Source: Lentibacillus halodurans (GTDB lineage Bacteria; Bacillota; Bacilli; Bacillales; Amphibacillaceae). From it: a DNA stretch of 64,000 nucleotides. Every line of letters begins with the position of its first letter. Position 1 is the first letter of the stretch. The translations under genes were made by a program, and so were the position numbers. Location of the stretch: assembly GCF_900112045.1 (NCBI RefSeq), contig NZ_FOJW01000008.1:62001-126000 (forward strand), written 5' to 3'. Shown one piece after another: positions 48,388 through 56,533 of the stretch. Under the pieces are notes generated by a model. That model saw only the letters and a list, made by a program, of their open reading frames with translations. It was not told the origin of the DNA and did not search any database.

Positions 48388-48434
48388 GTTAAAATATAAA
48401 TTTGCTAGTCCGACCTGATTTCGTTAAAAAATAC
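48388..48434. repeat. Intergenic repeat copy 2
   Basis: GTTAAAATAT then GTCCGACCTGATTTCGTTAA, about two-thirds identical to the copy at 46126 and in the same orientation. A short GCTAG-containing duplication lies just before it. Confidence 0.4.
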
Positions 48435-48495
48435 TTGATGATCCAATCATGGGTTCAGTCATTTTTTCGGCCAATAAATGATACTTTCTTAAAAA

Positions 48496-48536
48496 CTTAA
48501 GGTTTTCTTAAGGACTGTATTAAGTTCTTCTTATGT
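48496..48536. promoter_or_regulatory. 11-bp-phased direct repeats before the hydrolase gene (response-regulator box A)
   Basis: CTTAAGG begins at 48496 and again at 48507, 11 bp apart. A second pair, ATTAAGT at 48519 and CTTATGT at 48530, is again 11 bp apart. The last pair with its TTTTTCG tail matches the site before the ABC genes (49940). OmpR-family regulators usually bind 10-11-bp-phased direct repeats, so the regulator encoded downstream is the obvious candidate. Confidence 0.65.
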
Positions 48537-48595
48537 TTTTCGAAGTATATTGATTGTAGAATATGTTTCTTGGATAACAGAAGAGGAGAATGGCT

Positions 48596-49177
48596 ATGAC
48601 AGAAAAAAAGGTATATATTCTTTTAACAGATACGGGTTCATTATTTACAAAGATGATCAAACTATATACAAAAAAAACATATAATCATGCGTCAATATCC
48701 CTCGACTCTGAACTAGCAGAGGTATATAGTTTTGGAAGGAAAAAGGTTGAAAACCCGTTTAATGGGGGATTTGTAAAAGAAGATTTGAAAAAAGGATTAT
48801 TTAAACAGGCAGATTGTGCCATCTATTCTTTTACAGTAACAGAAGCTCAAATGCAACAAATAAGTAGCTATATAAAGGAAATCGAAGGACAAAAAGAATA
48901 TTATCGCTATAATTTCTTAGGATTATTCGGATTTATATTTAATAAGCCAATCATAAGAGAACGAGCATTTTTCTGTTCCCAGTTTGTTGCTGCAGTACTA
49001 AAGGAATGTAACATCATAGATTTTGAAAAGCCGCTATCACTCATAGCACCAAATGACTTGCTGAAAGCGTCTAATTTTCAATTCGTATATGAAGGGAAGC
49101 TTAAGAATTATCATCATAAAGATGGAAATGAAGAATTGGGTGTTCCTCTCCATTACATCCCAGTTGAAATGTCATAA
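48596..49177 (+). CDS. Permuted papain-like (YiiX/NlpC-P60 type) hydrolase
   Basis: 193 residues. A conserved histidine, His31 in YNHASISLD, precedes the cysteine, Cys127 in RAFFCSQFVA. This is the permuted NlpC/P60 order (His before Cys) of YiiX/YebB/lecithin-retinol-acyltransferase-like proteins. They act as amidases, peptidases or acyltransferases, often at membranes or cell wall. No signal peptide is seen, so it is probably cytosolic. ATG 48596 lies seven bases after GAGGAG; the ATG at 48590 is too close. Its promoter carries the same box as the ABC operon, and it precedes the response regulator by 54 bp, so they are likely co-transcribed. Confidence 0.75.
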   Translation: MTEKKVYILLTDTGSLFTKMIKLYTKKTYNHASISLDSELAEVYSFGRKKVENPFNGGFVKEDLKKGLFKQADCAIYSFTVTEAQMQQISSYIKEIEGQKEYYRYNFLGLFGFIFNKPIIRERAFFCSQFVAAVLKECNIIDFEKPLSLIAPNDLLKASNFQFVYEGKLKNYHHKDGNEELGVPLHYIPVEMS

Positions 49178-49231
49178 ACATTTCTTTATCCTCTTACCAT
49201 AATATCTTGCACGAAAAAGGGAGAATGTAAA

Positions 49232-49921
49232 GTGGATCAGACGATTAACATTTTAGTTGTTGAAGATGACAATGATATTAACCAATTGTTATGTAAAATA
49301 ATAAGAAAAAGCCAGTATCATCCGCAACCTGCCTATTCTGGTACAGAAGCACTGATTTATTTAGATGAACAGAAGTGGGACTTAGTTTTACTTGATTTAA
49401 TGCTTCCGGGTAAGGTCGGAGAGGAAATTCTCGCAAAAATAACGGAAAAAGGTTCTATTCCAGTTATTATTATTTCAGCAAAAAATGAACAGCAAACAAA
49501 AATTAAAAGTTTGCGATCAGGTGCAGATGACTTTATTTCCAAACCCTTTGATGTTGAAGAAGTATCTGCTCGTATTGATTCTCTGCTGCGTAGATACAAA
49601 CATACGAATGAAACGCCTAGACAAGTGTTAACCCATAAAGATATTCACCTTGATTTGGAAACAAAAACCGTTTATGTAAATGGTAGAGAGATTACATTGA
49701 CAGTTCGGGAATACAAGATTCTTGTGCTGCTTATGACTTCTCCCAAAAAAGTCTTCTCCAAATCAAATTTATTCGAAAGTGTTTGGAATGAACATTTTCA
49801 CGGAGATGACAACACGGTTAATGTTCACATGAGTAACTTAAGAAATAAGCTTTCCAATGCGAACCCTGATGAAGAATATATTGAAACGATTTGGGGAATG
49901 GGCTACCGTATGAAATCTTAA
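49232..49921 (+). CDS. OmpR-family response regulator
   Basis: 229 residues. The receiver domain is at 7-120, with acidic pocket EDD at 11-13, phospho-acceptor Asp55 in LVLLDLMLPG and Lys in FISKPF near 105. The C-terminal winged helix (about 130-229) shows LTVREYKILVLLMTSPKKVF and DNTVNVHMSNLRNKL. Start is GTG after AAGGGAG. The histidine kinase lies after the ABC genes. Layout resembles the peptide/lantibiotic-responsive YcbLMNO-type modules of bacilli. The predicted targets are the two phased-repeat boxes. Confidence 0.92.
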   Translation: MDQTINILVVEDDNDINQLLCKIIRKSQYHPQPAYSGTEALIYLDEQKWDLVLLDLMLPGKVGEEILAKITEKGSIPVIIISAKNEQQTKIKSLRSGADDFISKPFDVEEVSARIDSLLRRYKHTNETPRQVLTHKDIHLDLETKTVYVNGREITLTVREYKILVLLMTSPKKVFSKSNLFESVWNEHFHGDDNTVNVHMSNLRNKLSNANPDEEYIETIWGMGYRMKS

Positions 49922-49939
49922 TGTTTTTTTTAGATTTAT

Positions 49940-49963
49940 CTTAAGTCTTTCTTATGTTTTACG
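49940..49963. promoter_or_regulatory. 11-bp-phased direct repeat before the ABC operon (response-regulator box B)
   Basis: CTTAAGT at 49940 and CTTATGT at 49951, 11 bp apart, followed by TTTACG. It closely matches the second pair of box A before the hydrolase gene, and is about 40 bp upstream of the ATPase start. Confidence 0.65.
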
Positions 49964-50000
49964 TTCCATACTGATTTATAGAGAAAAGGGGGTTACATGA

Positions 50001-50924
50001 ATGAATGATTACATCTTAAGAACAAGTCATTTAACAAAAAAATACAGAAATGATGTTGCCCTTGAAGATGTTAATATATCCATCAAAAAGGGAGAAATTT
50101 ATGGGTTCATTGGTCAAAATGGAGCTGGCAAGTCAACAATGTTACGTATAGTAACGGGACTATCCTTCCCATCAAATGGAACAATTGAGTTATTTGGAAA
50201 TGATCATGCAAATATGTTAACAGATGCACAAAAAAGAATAGGGGCCATCATTGAAAGTCCTGCACTTTTCCCAAATATGACAGCATATGAAAATTTAGAG
50301 GTTCATCGCTTGCAAAGAGGCATACCAGGAAAAGGATGCATCAACAAAACATTGGAGTTAGTTGAACTTAACGGTACAGGAAAAAAAAAAGCGAAAAACT
50401 TTTCACTAGGAATGAAGCAAAGACTTGGACTTGCTATTGCCCTATTGAGTGATCCAGAATTCTTACTTCTTGATGAACCGACAAATGGCTTGGATCCAAT
50501 GGGAATCGTTGAGCTTAGAGAATTACTTAAAAAATTGAATCGTGAACAAGGACTGACGATTTTAATATCAAGTCATATTTTAAGTGAACTGCATCAGCTG
50601 GCAAGCCGTTACGGTATTATCCATAAAGGGAGACTTTTAGAAGAAATCTCAGCTAAAGAATTGGATGAAAAATGCAGACAACATTTGCGAATTAAAGTGG
50701 ATCAACCGACGAAGGGAGCCACGGTGCTAGAATCAGCTCTATCCACTAGTGATTATGAGGTAATGCCAGATGGGACTATAAAACTATACAGCAATCTCGA
50801 TAATGTTCGGAAAGTTTCAATGGCTCTAACAGCCAATAACCTTGTGATTGAACATCTATCACAAAACGGGGACAGTCTCGAAAGTTATTTTGCAAGGGTT
50901 GTTGGAGGTGAGGAACATGCGTAA
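50001..50924 (+). CDS. ABC transporter ATP-binding protein (BcrA-like)
   Basis: 307-residue ATPase. Walker A is GQNGAGKST near 38-46, the signature NFSLGMKQRLGLAIALL near 133-149, Walker B FLLLDEPTNGLDPMG near 152-166, and the H-loop SSHILSEL near 190. The C-terminal extension is that of bacitracin/lantibiotic-immunity exporters. It pairs with the permease gene that overlaps its end. ATG follows AAAAGGGGGTTACATGA; the ribosome site is GGGGG. Confidence 0.92.
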   Translation: MNDYILRTSHLTKKYRNDVALEDVNISIKKGEIYGFIGQNGAGKSTMLRIVTGLSFPSNGTIELFGNDHANMLTDAQKRIGAIIESPALFPNMTAYENLEVHRLQRGIPGKGCINKTLELVELNGTGKKKAKNFSLGMKQRLGLAIALLSDPEFLLLDEPTNGLDPMGIVELRELLKKLNREQGLTILISSHILSELHQLASRYGIIHKGRLLEEISAKELDEKCRQHLRIKVDQPTKGATVLESALSTSDYEVMPDGTIKLYSNLDNVRKVSMALTANNLVIEHLSQNGDSLESYFARVVGGEEHA

Positions 50925-51684
50925 TCAACTTAGAGCAGAATGGTTTAAATTACAAAGAAATAAGACATTTTGGATGTTATTATTAATCATTACGGGCTTA
51001 AGTGCATTGCTGCATTATTTAGTGATTATTGAGTGGTGGCAAATGCAGGGTACTGATTTTGATCGTGCTGGTTTAAGTGAGCTTAATGCTACATCTGCAT
51101 TTACAATACCGTTACTATTTAATTTAATAGTCAGTACGTTGGCCGGCTTTTTTATCTCTCATGAATTTTCACAAAGCGGTGTAATCAAAAATCAAATAAT
51201 AAGTGGCAGCAAGAGAAGTCATATTTTCATATCAAAGTATCTCGTATTTACCCTGGGATCAATCGTTGTTACGATACTGATTCCGTTAACGACAGGTATT
51301 ATAGAAATTATATTATTGGGACACGGTGATATATTGACCGTTTCCAGTATGTTGTATTTAGGAAGAGCATCAAGCTTATTCGTGCTTCAATTTTTAGGCT
51401 ATACAGCGATCATAATTCTGATAGCTATTACTACTGAAGATAGTGGAAAAACCATAATTTTTTCGATACTATTAACAATCGTGATGTTTGCATTTGAAAA
51501 ACTTCCTAAGCCACCATTGATAAATATGATTTATGAGAATTCTATTTTTTACCAATTTCATGAAGTCTTTAAGTTTTCAATGACAAATGATGAAATGCTT
51601 AAGTCCATTCTAATTGGATTCGTAACATTCATTATCATAACCTTGGGTGGAATTTCTATTTTTAACAAAAAGGAAATGAAATAA
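50917..51684 (+). CDS. ABC-2 type permease
   Basis: 255 residues with six hydrophobic segments (about 18-38, 63-83, 108-135, 148-170, 178-195, 230-248), the ABC-2/BcrB layout. NQLRAEWFKLQRNKTFWMLL at the N-terminus is typical of peptide-immunity permeases. ATG 50917 lies after GGAGGTGAGGAAC and overlaps the ATPase stop by 8 bp, so the pair is translationally coupled. Upstream in-frame starts would lie deep in the ATPase gene and are not credible. Likely role is export of, or protection from, a membrane-active peptide; this is inference. Confidence 0.85.
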   Translation: MRNQLRAEWFKLQRNKTFWMLLLIITGLSALLHYLVIIEWWQMQGTDFDRAGLSELNATSAFTIPLLFNLIVSTLAGFFISHEFSQSGVIKNQIISGSKRSHIFISKYLVFTLGSIVVTILIPLTTGIIEIILLGHGDILTVSSMLYLGRASSLFVLQFLGYTAIIILIAITTEDSGKTIIFSILLTIVMFAFEKLPKPPLINMIYENSIFYQFHEVFKFSMTNDEMLKSILIGFVTFIIITLGGISIFNKKEMK

Positions 51685-51708
51685 CTTCTAAAAGAGCGGG
51701 TGAAGAAA

Positions 51709-52611
51709 ATGCTATGGTTGTATCTATTCATAATTGTGTTCCTTGCAGTTGTTTTTCTTTCCACTCGCTTATTTTCTTTAAAGAATGAAGTGAAAAAAAT
51801 AGGCAGGCAAGTGGAAGATTATAATCATCAACGAACAAACAAAAAAATAGATATGGCTCTTTTGGATCAAAATATTGAAGAATTGGGGGCCGAAATCAAT
51901 TATCTTATTGATTTGCATGTAAAAGAAAAAAGAGAAAGAATCCGCTTTGAAAATGAACTGAAACAGGCAGTTGCAAATATGTCACATGATCTGAGAACAC
52001 CATTAACTTCAATTTTAGGATATATTCAGATGGCTGAGTCAAATGAAGTTCCAGAGGTCGAACGAAAAGAATATATATCCATTGCAAAAAATCGAGCGAA
52101 AAGGCTTGAAACCTTATTAAATGATTTTTTTGAGCTGTCTGTTATTGAATCTGCAGATTATCAACTTCAGTCAGAGAAATTTAATATGAAGAACTTAACA
52201 ATAGATGTATTAATGCGTTTTTATGACCGCTTTAATGATAAAAATATGGAACCAATCATCAACATGCCGGAGCATGATGTGTTCATTACAACTGACAAAT
52301 CCGCAGCAACAAGAGTCATGGAAAACCTGATTTTAAATGCCATCAGCCATTCAAGTGGAAATGTAGCCGTAATGCTTGAGGAGAAAGAATCAGCAGTTAG
52401 ATTAATGGTCCAAAATGAAGCACATACGTTAACCGAAAAGGATGTAGAGCTGCTTTTCGATCGATTTTATATGGCAGATCAATCTCGATCCGGCAAAAAT
52501 ACAGGACTGGGCTTGTCCATTGTGAAGAGTTTAATGGAAAAAATGAACGGAACTATAACTGGTGAGTTAAAGGATGGGCAGTTGAAGATTATATGTGAAT
52601 GGAAAACATAA
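51709..52611 (+). CDS. Sensor histidine kinase
   Basis: 300 residues. One membrane helix at 2-20 with almost no extracellular part, then a long coiled linker (about 24-85). The DHp H-box is ANMSHDLRTPLTSILGYIQ with His93. The ATPase domain has NLILNAISHSSG near 205-216 and GLGLSIVKSLMEKM near 264-277. With so little outside the membrane, sensing is probably through the ABC permease or inside the membrane. ATG 51709 is preceded by GAGCGGG; GTG 51700 is the alternative. It is the last gene of the response regulator-ABC module. Confidence 0.88.
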   Translation: MLWLYLFIIVFLAVVFLSTRLFSLKNEVKKIGRQVEDYNHQRTNKKIDMALLDQNIEELGAEINYLIDLHVKEKRERIRFENELKQAVANMSHDLRTPLTSILGYIQMAESNEVPEVERKEYISIAKNRAKRLETLLNDFFELSVIESADYQLQSEKFNMKNLTIDVLMRFYDRFNDKNMEPIINMPEHDVFITTDKSAATRVMENLILNAISHSSGNVAVMLEEKESAVRLMVQNEAHTLTEKDVELLFDRFYMADQSRSGKNTGLGLSIVKSLMEKMNGTITGELKDGQLKIICEWKT

Positions 52612-52612
52612 G

Positions 52613-52637
52613 AAAACCATTTTTAAAAATGGGTTTG
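52613..52637. terminator. Hairpin after the histidine kinase
   Basis: AAAACCATTTTT and AAAAATGGGTTT form an almost continuous stem next to the IS256 end. It may stop transcription of the kinase operon. Confidence 0.5.
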
Positions 52638-53905
52638 TCAAATAAAGTGCGTAAGTTAAAATTTACACAAGGTATTTTAAAACCCTATTCTTAAGATTTT
52701 CATGGACGAGGAGCTGGTTTATAACTATTGCCCAGTTTTGGATATGGCCACCGTCCCATTTAGTCTCCAGCTCTTTGATCCGCAAATATAATACTTTCAA
52801 AAGGGCATTTTCGTTTGGAAATGCTCCTTTTTTAGTTACTTTTCTGAAGCTGGAATGGATACTTTCTACCGCGTTGGTTGTGTACATAACTTTACGAATA
52901 GCACTGCCGTAGTCGTAGAGCTGCTCGACGTGATGAAAGTTTCTTGTCCAAACATCAATCGCTCCTGGATAGGCAGACCACTGGTGTTTAAAGGAGTCGA
53001 ACGGACTATGACAAGCCTTAAGGCTTGGTGCCGCATATACTTTTCTTAATGCTTTGGTGAATGCCTTATAATCCTTGCTCGGAACATATTTAACGGAATT
53101 ACGAATTAAGTGAACCATACAACGTTGGACGATGACGTGGGGGAAAATAGAACGTGCACCTTCCTCTAAACCACTCACACCATCCATGGAGATAAAGAAA
53201 ATGTCTTCAACCCCTCTCGCTTTGATTTCATCAAAAATTTGCATCCATTTATGCTTGCTTTCTGTCTCATTCAGCCATAATCCGAGAATGTCCTTTGAGC
53301 CTTCCATCGTGTAGCCAAGAATGGTATAAACGGCATATTTCTTCGTTTCATATTGGTTTCGGATCGTTGTGTACATGCAGTCTACAAACACAAATGCATA
53401 ACAGTTACTCAGCGGTCTTGTCTGTCATTCTTCCAACTCAGGAAGTACACTGTCCGTAATGTCAGAGATCATTTCATGGGAAACCGAAAAACCGTAAATA
53501 TCCTCAATCGTTGAAGAAATATCGCGTTGTGACATCCCACGGGCGTACATGGCTATCACTTTATTTTCAATTGCCGAAACATCCTTCTGACGCTTTGGTA
53601 TGAGTTTTGGATCAAAGGAGCCATCACGGTCTCGTGGAACCTGAATAGCCACTTCGCCTGAACTGGTCTTTACCGTTTTATCGCCGTATCCATTCCTTCT
53701 GTTTTCTATTTCCTTTTCGGCTTTATCATTTGATTCATAACCTAGATGATGGTTCATTTCACCTTTTAACATGGATTCAAACATTGGCCCAAATATATCC
53801 TTCAGTGCATTCTGCATATCTTCTACAGACTCTGGGTACTTCCAATTTAACCATGATATACACCCCAAAAGTTGGTTTTACTCTAACTTTTGGGGCGGAC
53901 TTCAA
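52632..53905 (-). mobile_element. Degraded IS256-family insertion sequence
   Basis: The transposase-3' side has a plausible IS256 end (GGTTTGTCAAATAAAGTGCG at 52632, reading into the element). No matching inverted end was found on the other side. There, the coding region meets an unrelated hairpin CCCCAAAAGTT/AACTTTTGGGG (53863-53895), like the ends of IS3-family elements. The 5' end of the IS256 copy appears to have been lost by that event. Boundaries are approximate. Confidence 0.6.
52663..53868 (-). pseudogene. IS256-family transposase, truncated and with an in-frame stop
   Basis: Mutator-type transposase. The N-terminal half covers NALKDIFGPMFESMLKGEMN and HHLGYESNDKAE, then IQVPRDRDGSFDP; the C-terminal half includes FVDCMYTTI, RGVEDIFFISMDGVSGLEEG and TTNAVESIHSSFRK. 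They lie in one frame, separated only by a TGA at 53425-53427 in the sequence LPELEE-stop-QTRPL, where relatives have Trp (EEWQNRPL). A single TGG-to-TGA change therefore broke it. About 25 N-terminal residues usual in the family are also missing, the first codons coming from the neighbouring IS-end hairpin. Not functional unless the stop is read through. Confidence 0.85.
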
Positions 53906-53966
53906 TGTATAGTCATTTTTTTGCTGCGATGGATATCGAAGCCCGTTATCAGAAATGTCAACACTT

Positions 53967-55322
53967 TTATTCCAATTGTGAAATGGCTCCCGCAAAACCA
54001 TCAGCTAAAATCATCTTATCTTCTATTATTTCAAAAAATAAACCTTCTGCATTTTGGTTATTTAGCTCTTCGATGTAGTCTTTCTTCAATATTTCTCCTG
54101 TATCCATGTCTATTTTATACCAATCTGTTCCCCCCGGATCCTTGGTATGGTTCAGGACAGCTGTATACAAATAATTATCATTCACTGTTGCGGCAAAATC
54201 TTTATGTCTTCCATCAATAGCAACCGCCCAATTTGGTTCCAATGTGTCTTTATTTAAAGAAACAATGTATTCTTCTTCTTCCCTAGTGTTTTCGTGAACC
54301 ATATAAATATTTTCTTCTGTCGCATGCAGAAGATGACTCCTCACTCCAAATTCAGCAGCATTCAATAATTCCCCTGTATTTTTATCAATCTCCAGGTATG
54401 CTTTATTTTCTAAATGGATATGCATGGAGTCTCCTACAAATATCGGTTCCTTTTGATAGGTGCCCACCATGGTATACAGACTGTCTTCACCCAATTCCAG
54501 ATCCCAGGATAACTCTCCCGAAGTTACATCAAGGGCATATATAGAACTCGATAGTCCCTCAGCTCCTATGTATAATAATCCATCGTCGAAACCTATTGTG
54601 TTAAGATCTCTTCTCTCACCTAGAACTTCTTCCATATCAATCACTTCTTCTAATGAGTTTGTGGAGAGGTCAAATATATAAATATTTCCTACATATCCGG
54701 TTACACCAATGAGTTTATCTTCATACAAGTAGGTATTTGCAATATCATCCGTGTCTTTAGCTTTACTAAACTCGACCGTGTCAGCTATTTCTTCCGTATC
54801 TTTATTTAGATAATGCATATAGATTTGGTCATTATCACTATGTAAAAATAGTAATTCGCCATCATATTGGACGATTTGAACATCCGTACCTTCATCAATC
54901 TCATCTGCAAAAGAGTTATCCTTTAAATTTAATGGGTATGTATCCTGATTATTCGAAAAATAAGCCGTGTTGTCGACTACCGTAATGCTTTTATTAGCTA
55001 AGCTCATGAACTCAAAGGTGAACCAATCTAGATTGGCATTGTTCATCTCCAAAGTATCGTCATTTAAGAAATCATTTTGAACAATAGCTTCATAAACACT
55101 GTCAATATCCATGTCGGTTACGTTGCCAGCGGTATTTTGTGTTTCATCTTCTGTAACTGATTCCGCCTCATCATCGTTCTCTTTATTCGGAACTTCTTGC
55201 GTTTCTTTATCTGAGGCAGCCCCATTATTTTCCGCTGTATCGTTGTACGCCCCGTTAGATGGTTCTTCACCACACGCATAAAGAAAAACTAGCATCAAAA
55301 CTAGGATAACTATTTTTTTCAT
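53967..55322 (-). CDS. Beta-propeller-like lipoprotein of unknown function
   Basis: 451 residues. The signal peptide KKIVILVLMLVFLYAC ends in lipobox LYAC, then a 60-residue low-complexity acidic linker (Asp/Glu/Asn/Thr-rich). The rest has repeated strand patterns such as IYALDVTSGELSWDLELG and YKIDMDTGEILKKDY, typical of PQQ/quinoprotein-like propellers, though no bound cofactor can be claimed. Probably displayed on the outer face of the membrane. ATG has AGGAGTGAGTG upstream. It has no functional neighbours and lies next to the decayed IS element. Confidence 0.75.
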   Translation of the reverse strand: MKKIVILVLMLVFLYACGEEPSNGAYNDTAENNGAASDKETQEVPNKENDDEAESVTEDETQNTAGNVTDMDIDSVYEAIVQNDFLNDDTLEMNNANLDWFTFEFMSLANKSITVVDNTAYFSNNQDTYPLNLKDNSFADEIDEGTDVQIVQYDGELLFLHSDNDQIYMHYLNKDTEEIADTVEFSKAKDTDDIANTYLYEDKLIGVTGYVGNIYIFDLSTNSLEEVIDMEEVLGERRDLNTIGFDDGLLYIGAEGLSSSIYALDVTSGELSWDLELGEDSLYTMVGTYQKEPIFVGDSMHIHLENKAYLEIDKNTGELLNAAEFGVRSHLLHATEENIYMVHENTREEEEYIVSLNKDTLEPNWAVAIDGRHKDFAATVNDNYLYTAVLNHTKDPGGTDWYKIDMDTGEILKKDYIEELNNQNAEGLFFEIIEDKMILADGFAGAISQLE

Positions 55323-55571
55323 TCACTCACTCCTCAACTTATTAAACATTATCGTTTTTATACTACATTTTTAATTTGGTTAGTCAAGCACTCACGTTCA
55401 ATTAGATCTAAATATTTAGTGTTTAGTTACTAACGAATGAGGACTTTAGTCATGTTTTTACATACATTATGCTAAAATAGAAAAAAGTTAGACCAATCTA
55501 GCAAGAGTTATCACACGAGATCCAATAACTGCGGTCGTTTAGGGATATCAATTTATAAAGCGGTGATAGAC

Positions 55572-56015
55572 ATGAATAAAAATGAAAGATTAGCAGACGA
55601 AAAGGATGCCGAGGAGCTTTCCCGCCTTAATCAAAAGTTCAATGGGGGTGAGCGAGTACTGTTTCAGAAATTATCGATAGCTTAAATAAGAATGATGAGT
55701 TGGTCGCAGTGGGAATGCTAGATGAGGAATTTGTTGGCTTTGCTTGTGCACAAAGTTACAGGTCTTTTTGTTATTCGTCAGCCCAAGGAGAAATGACGGA
55801 ACTATATGTTGAAGAGAAAGCGAGACGACTGGGGTTCGCATCATCTTTGATTGCATTATTGGAAGTAAAAACTTATGTCTCGCGGTGTCAAAAGTATAAA
55901 GGTGCTAACGAATAAAAATAATTCGGCTGCCTTGAACACATATTCACAATGTCATTACATAATAGATGATATCATAGTGTTTCAAAAGAATTATAATCAG
56001 GAAAGAAATAATTGA
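55572..56015 (+). pseudogene. Decayed GNAT acetyltransferase
   Basis: Fragments of one acetyltransferase lie in different frames. They are NKNERLADEKDAEELSRLNQ, then ISEIIDSLNKNDELVAVGML with GFACAQSYRSFCY and MTELYVEEKARRLGFASSLI, then VKSIKVLTNKNNSAALNTYS ending at 56015. The middle piece includes the acetyl-CoA loop, here RLGFAS in place of R/Q-x-x-G-x-G/A. At least two frameshifts separate the pieces, so no full enzyme can be made. Confidence 0.75.
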
Positions 56016-56110
56016 TGAGAATCAAATAAATCGCTGTTTTTAATAAAGGGCCAGTTGTTAGAATGTCAATTTAGCGTCGGCATGTTTCCTGTTAATTGTA
56101 GGTGTATATC

Positions 56111-56130
56111 GTTTTTGGCATTCCAAAAAC
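56111..56130. terminator. Inverted repeat downstream of the SinI-like gene
   Basis: GTTTTTGG and CCAAAAAC pair around CATT, just beyond the SinI-like stop (minus strand). It may end that transcript, though the T tract is part of the stem. Confidence 0.45.
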
Positions 56131-56188
56131 ACATCACTGGTCAACATTTTTGTTCGTACCGGCTAATGTAGCTGACCCTTCATCTCGA

Positions 56189-56347
56189 TCAATCGGCTTT
56201 TTCGCCCTTTACCAGTCTTTCTTTGCTATATGTTACATGCTGCCTGTTATGCTGTAAATACAACCTGATTTCATCAATTGTCATGCCCATACGCTTGGCT
56301 TTCAGAATTAATGCGATCCACTCTTTATCTAATGGTTCCATATCCAT
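56189..56347 (-). CDS. SinI-like anti-repressor domain protein
   Basis: 52 residues. EPLDKEWIALILKAKRMGMT then IDEIRLYLQHN matches the Sin dimerisation domain: conserved Trp10, Leu/Ile, and the (S/T)xxEIRxYL helix. In B. subtilis, SinI binds the repressor SinR through this domain and frees biofilm genes. No sinR-like gene is adjacent, so the partner is elsewhere. ATG 56347 follows AGGGGGG; a longer frame to 56404 would place that site inside the gene. The C-terminal lysine-rich end is unlike B. subtilis SinI. Confidence 0.75.
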   Translation of the reverse strand: MDMEPLDKEWIALILKAKRMGMTIDEIRLYLQHNRQHVTYSKERLVKGEKAD

Positions 56348-56533
56348 ATCGTCCCCCCTAAAATGAATTTTGTTTATGAAATTTTGTTGTGTTGGCGGTT
56401 TCAAAACATTACTGTTTCATTTAAAAATATTATCAGACCTCTTCATGGAATCATACTTAACTTTTGGCTAAAATTTACGAAAATCAAAAATACCGGATCA
56501 AGATGTTGTTCAGTTTGATTCGGTACAATGGTT

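Noticed and set aside
54460-54681. 73-codon plus-strand frame opposite the propeller-like lipoprotein
   Set aside because: No ribosome binding site, and it lies inside an intact 451-codon gene with signal peptide.
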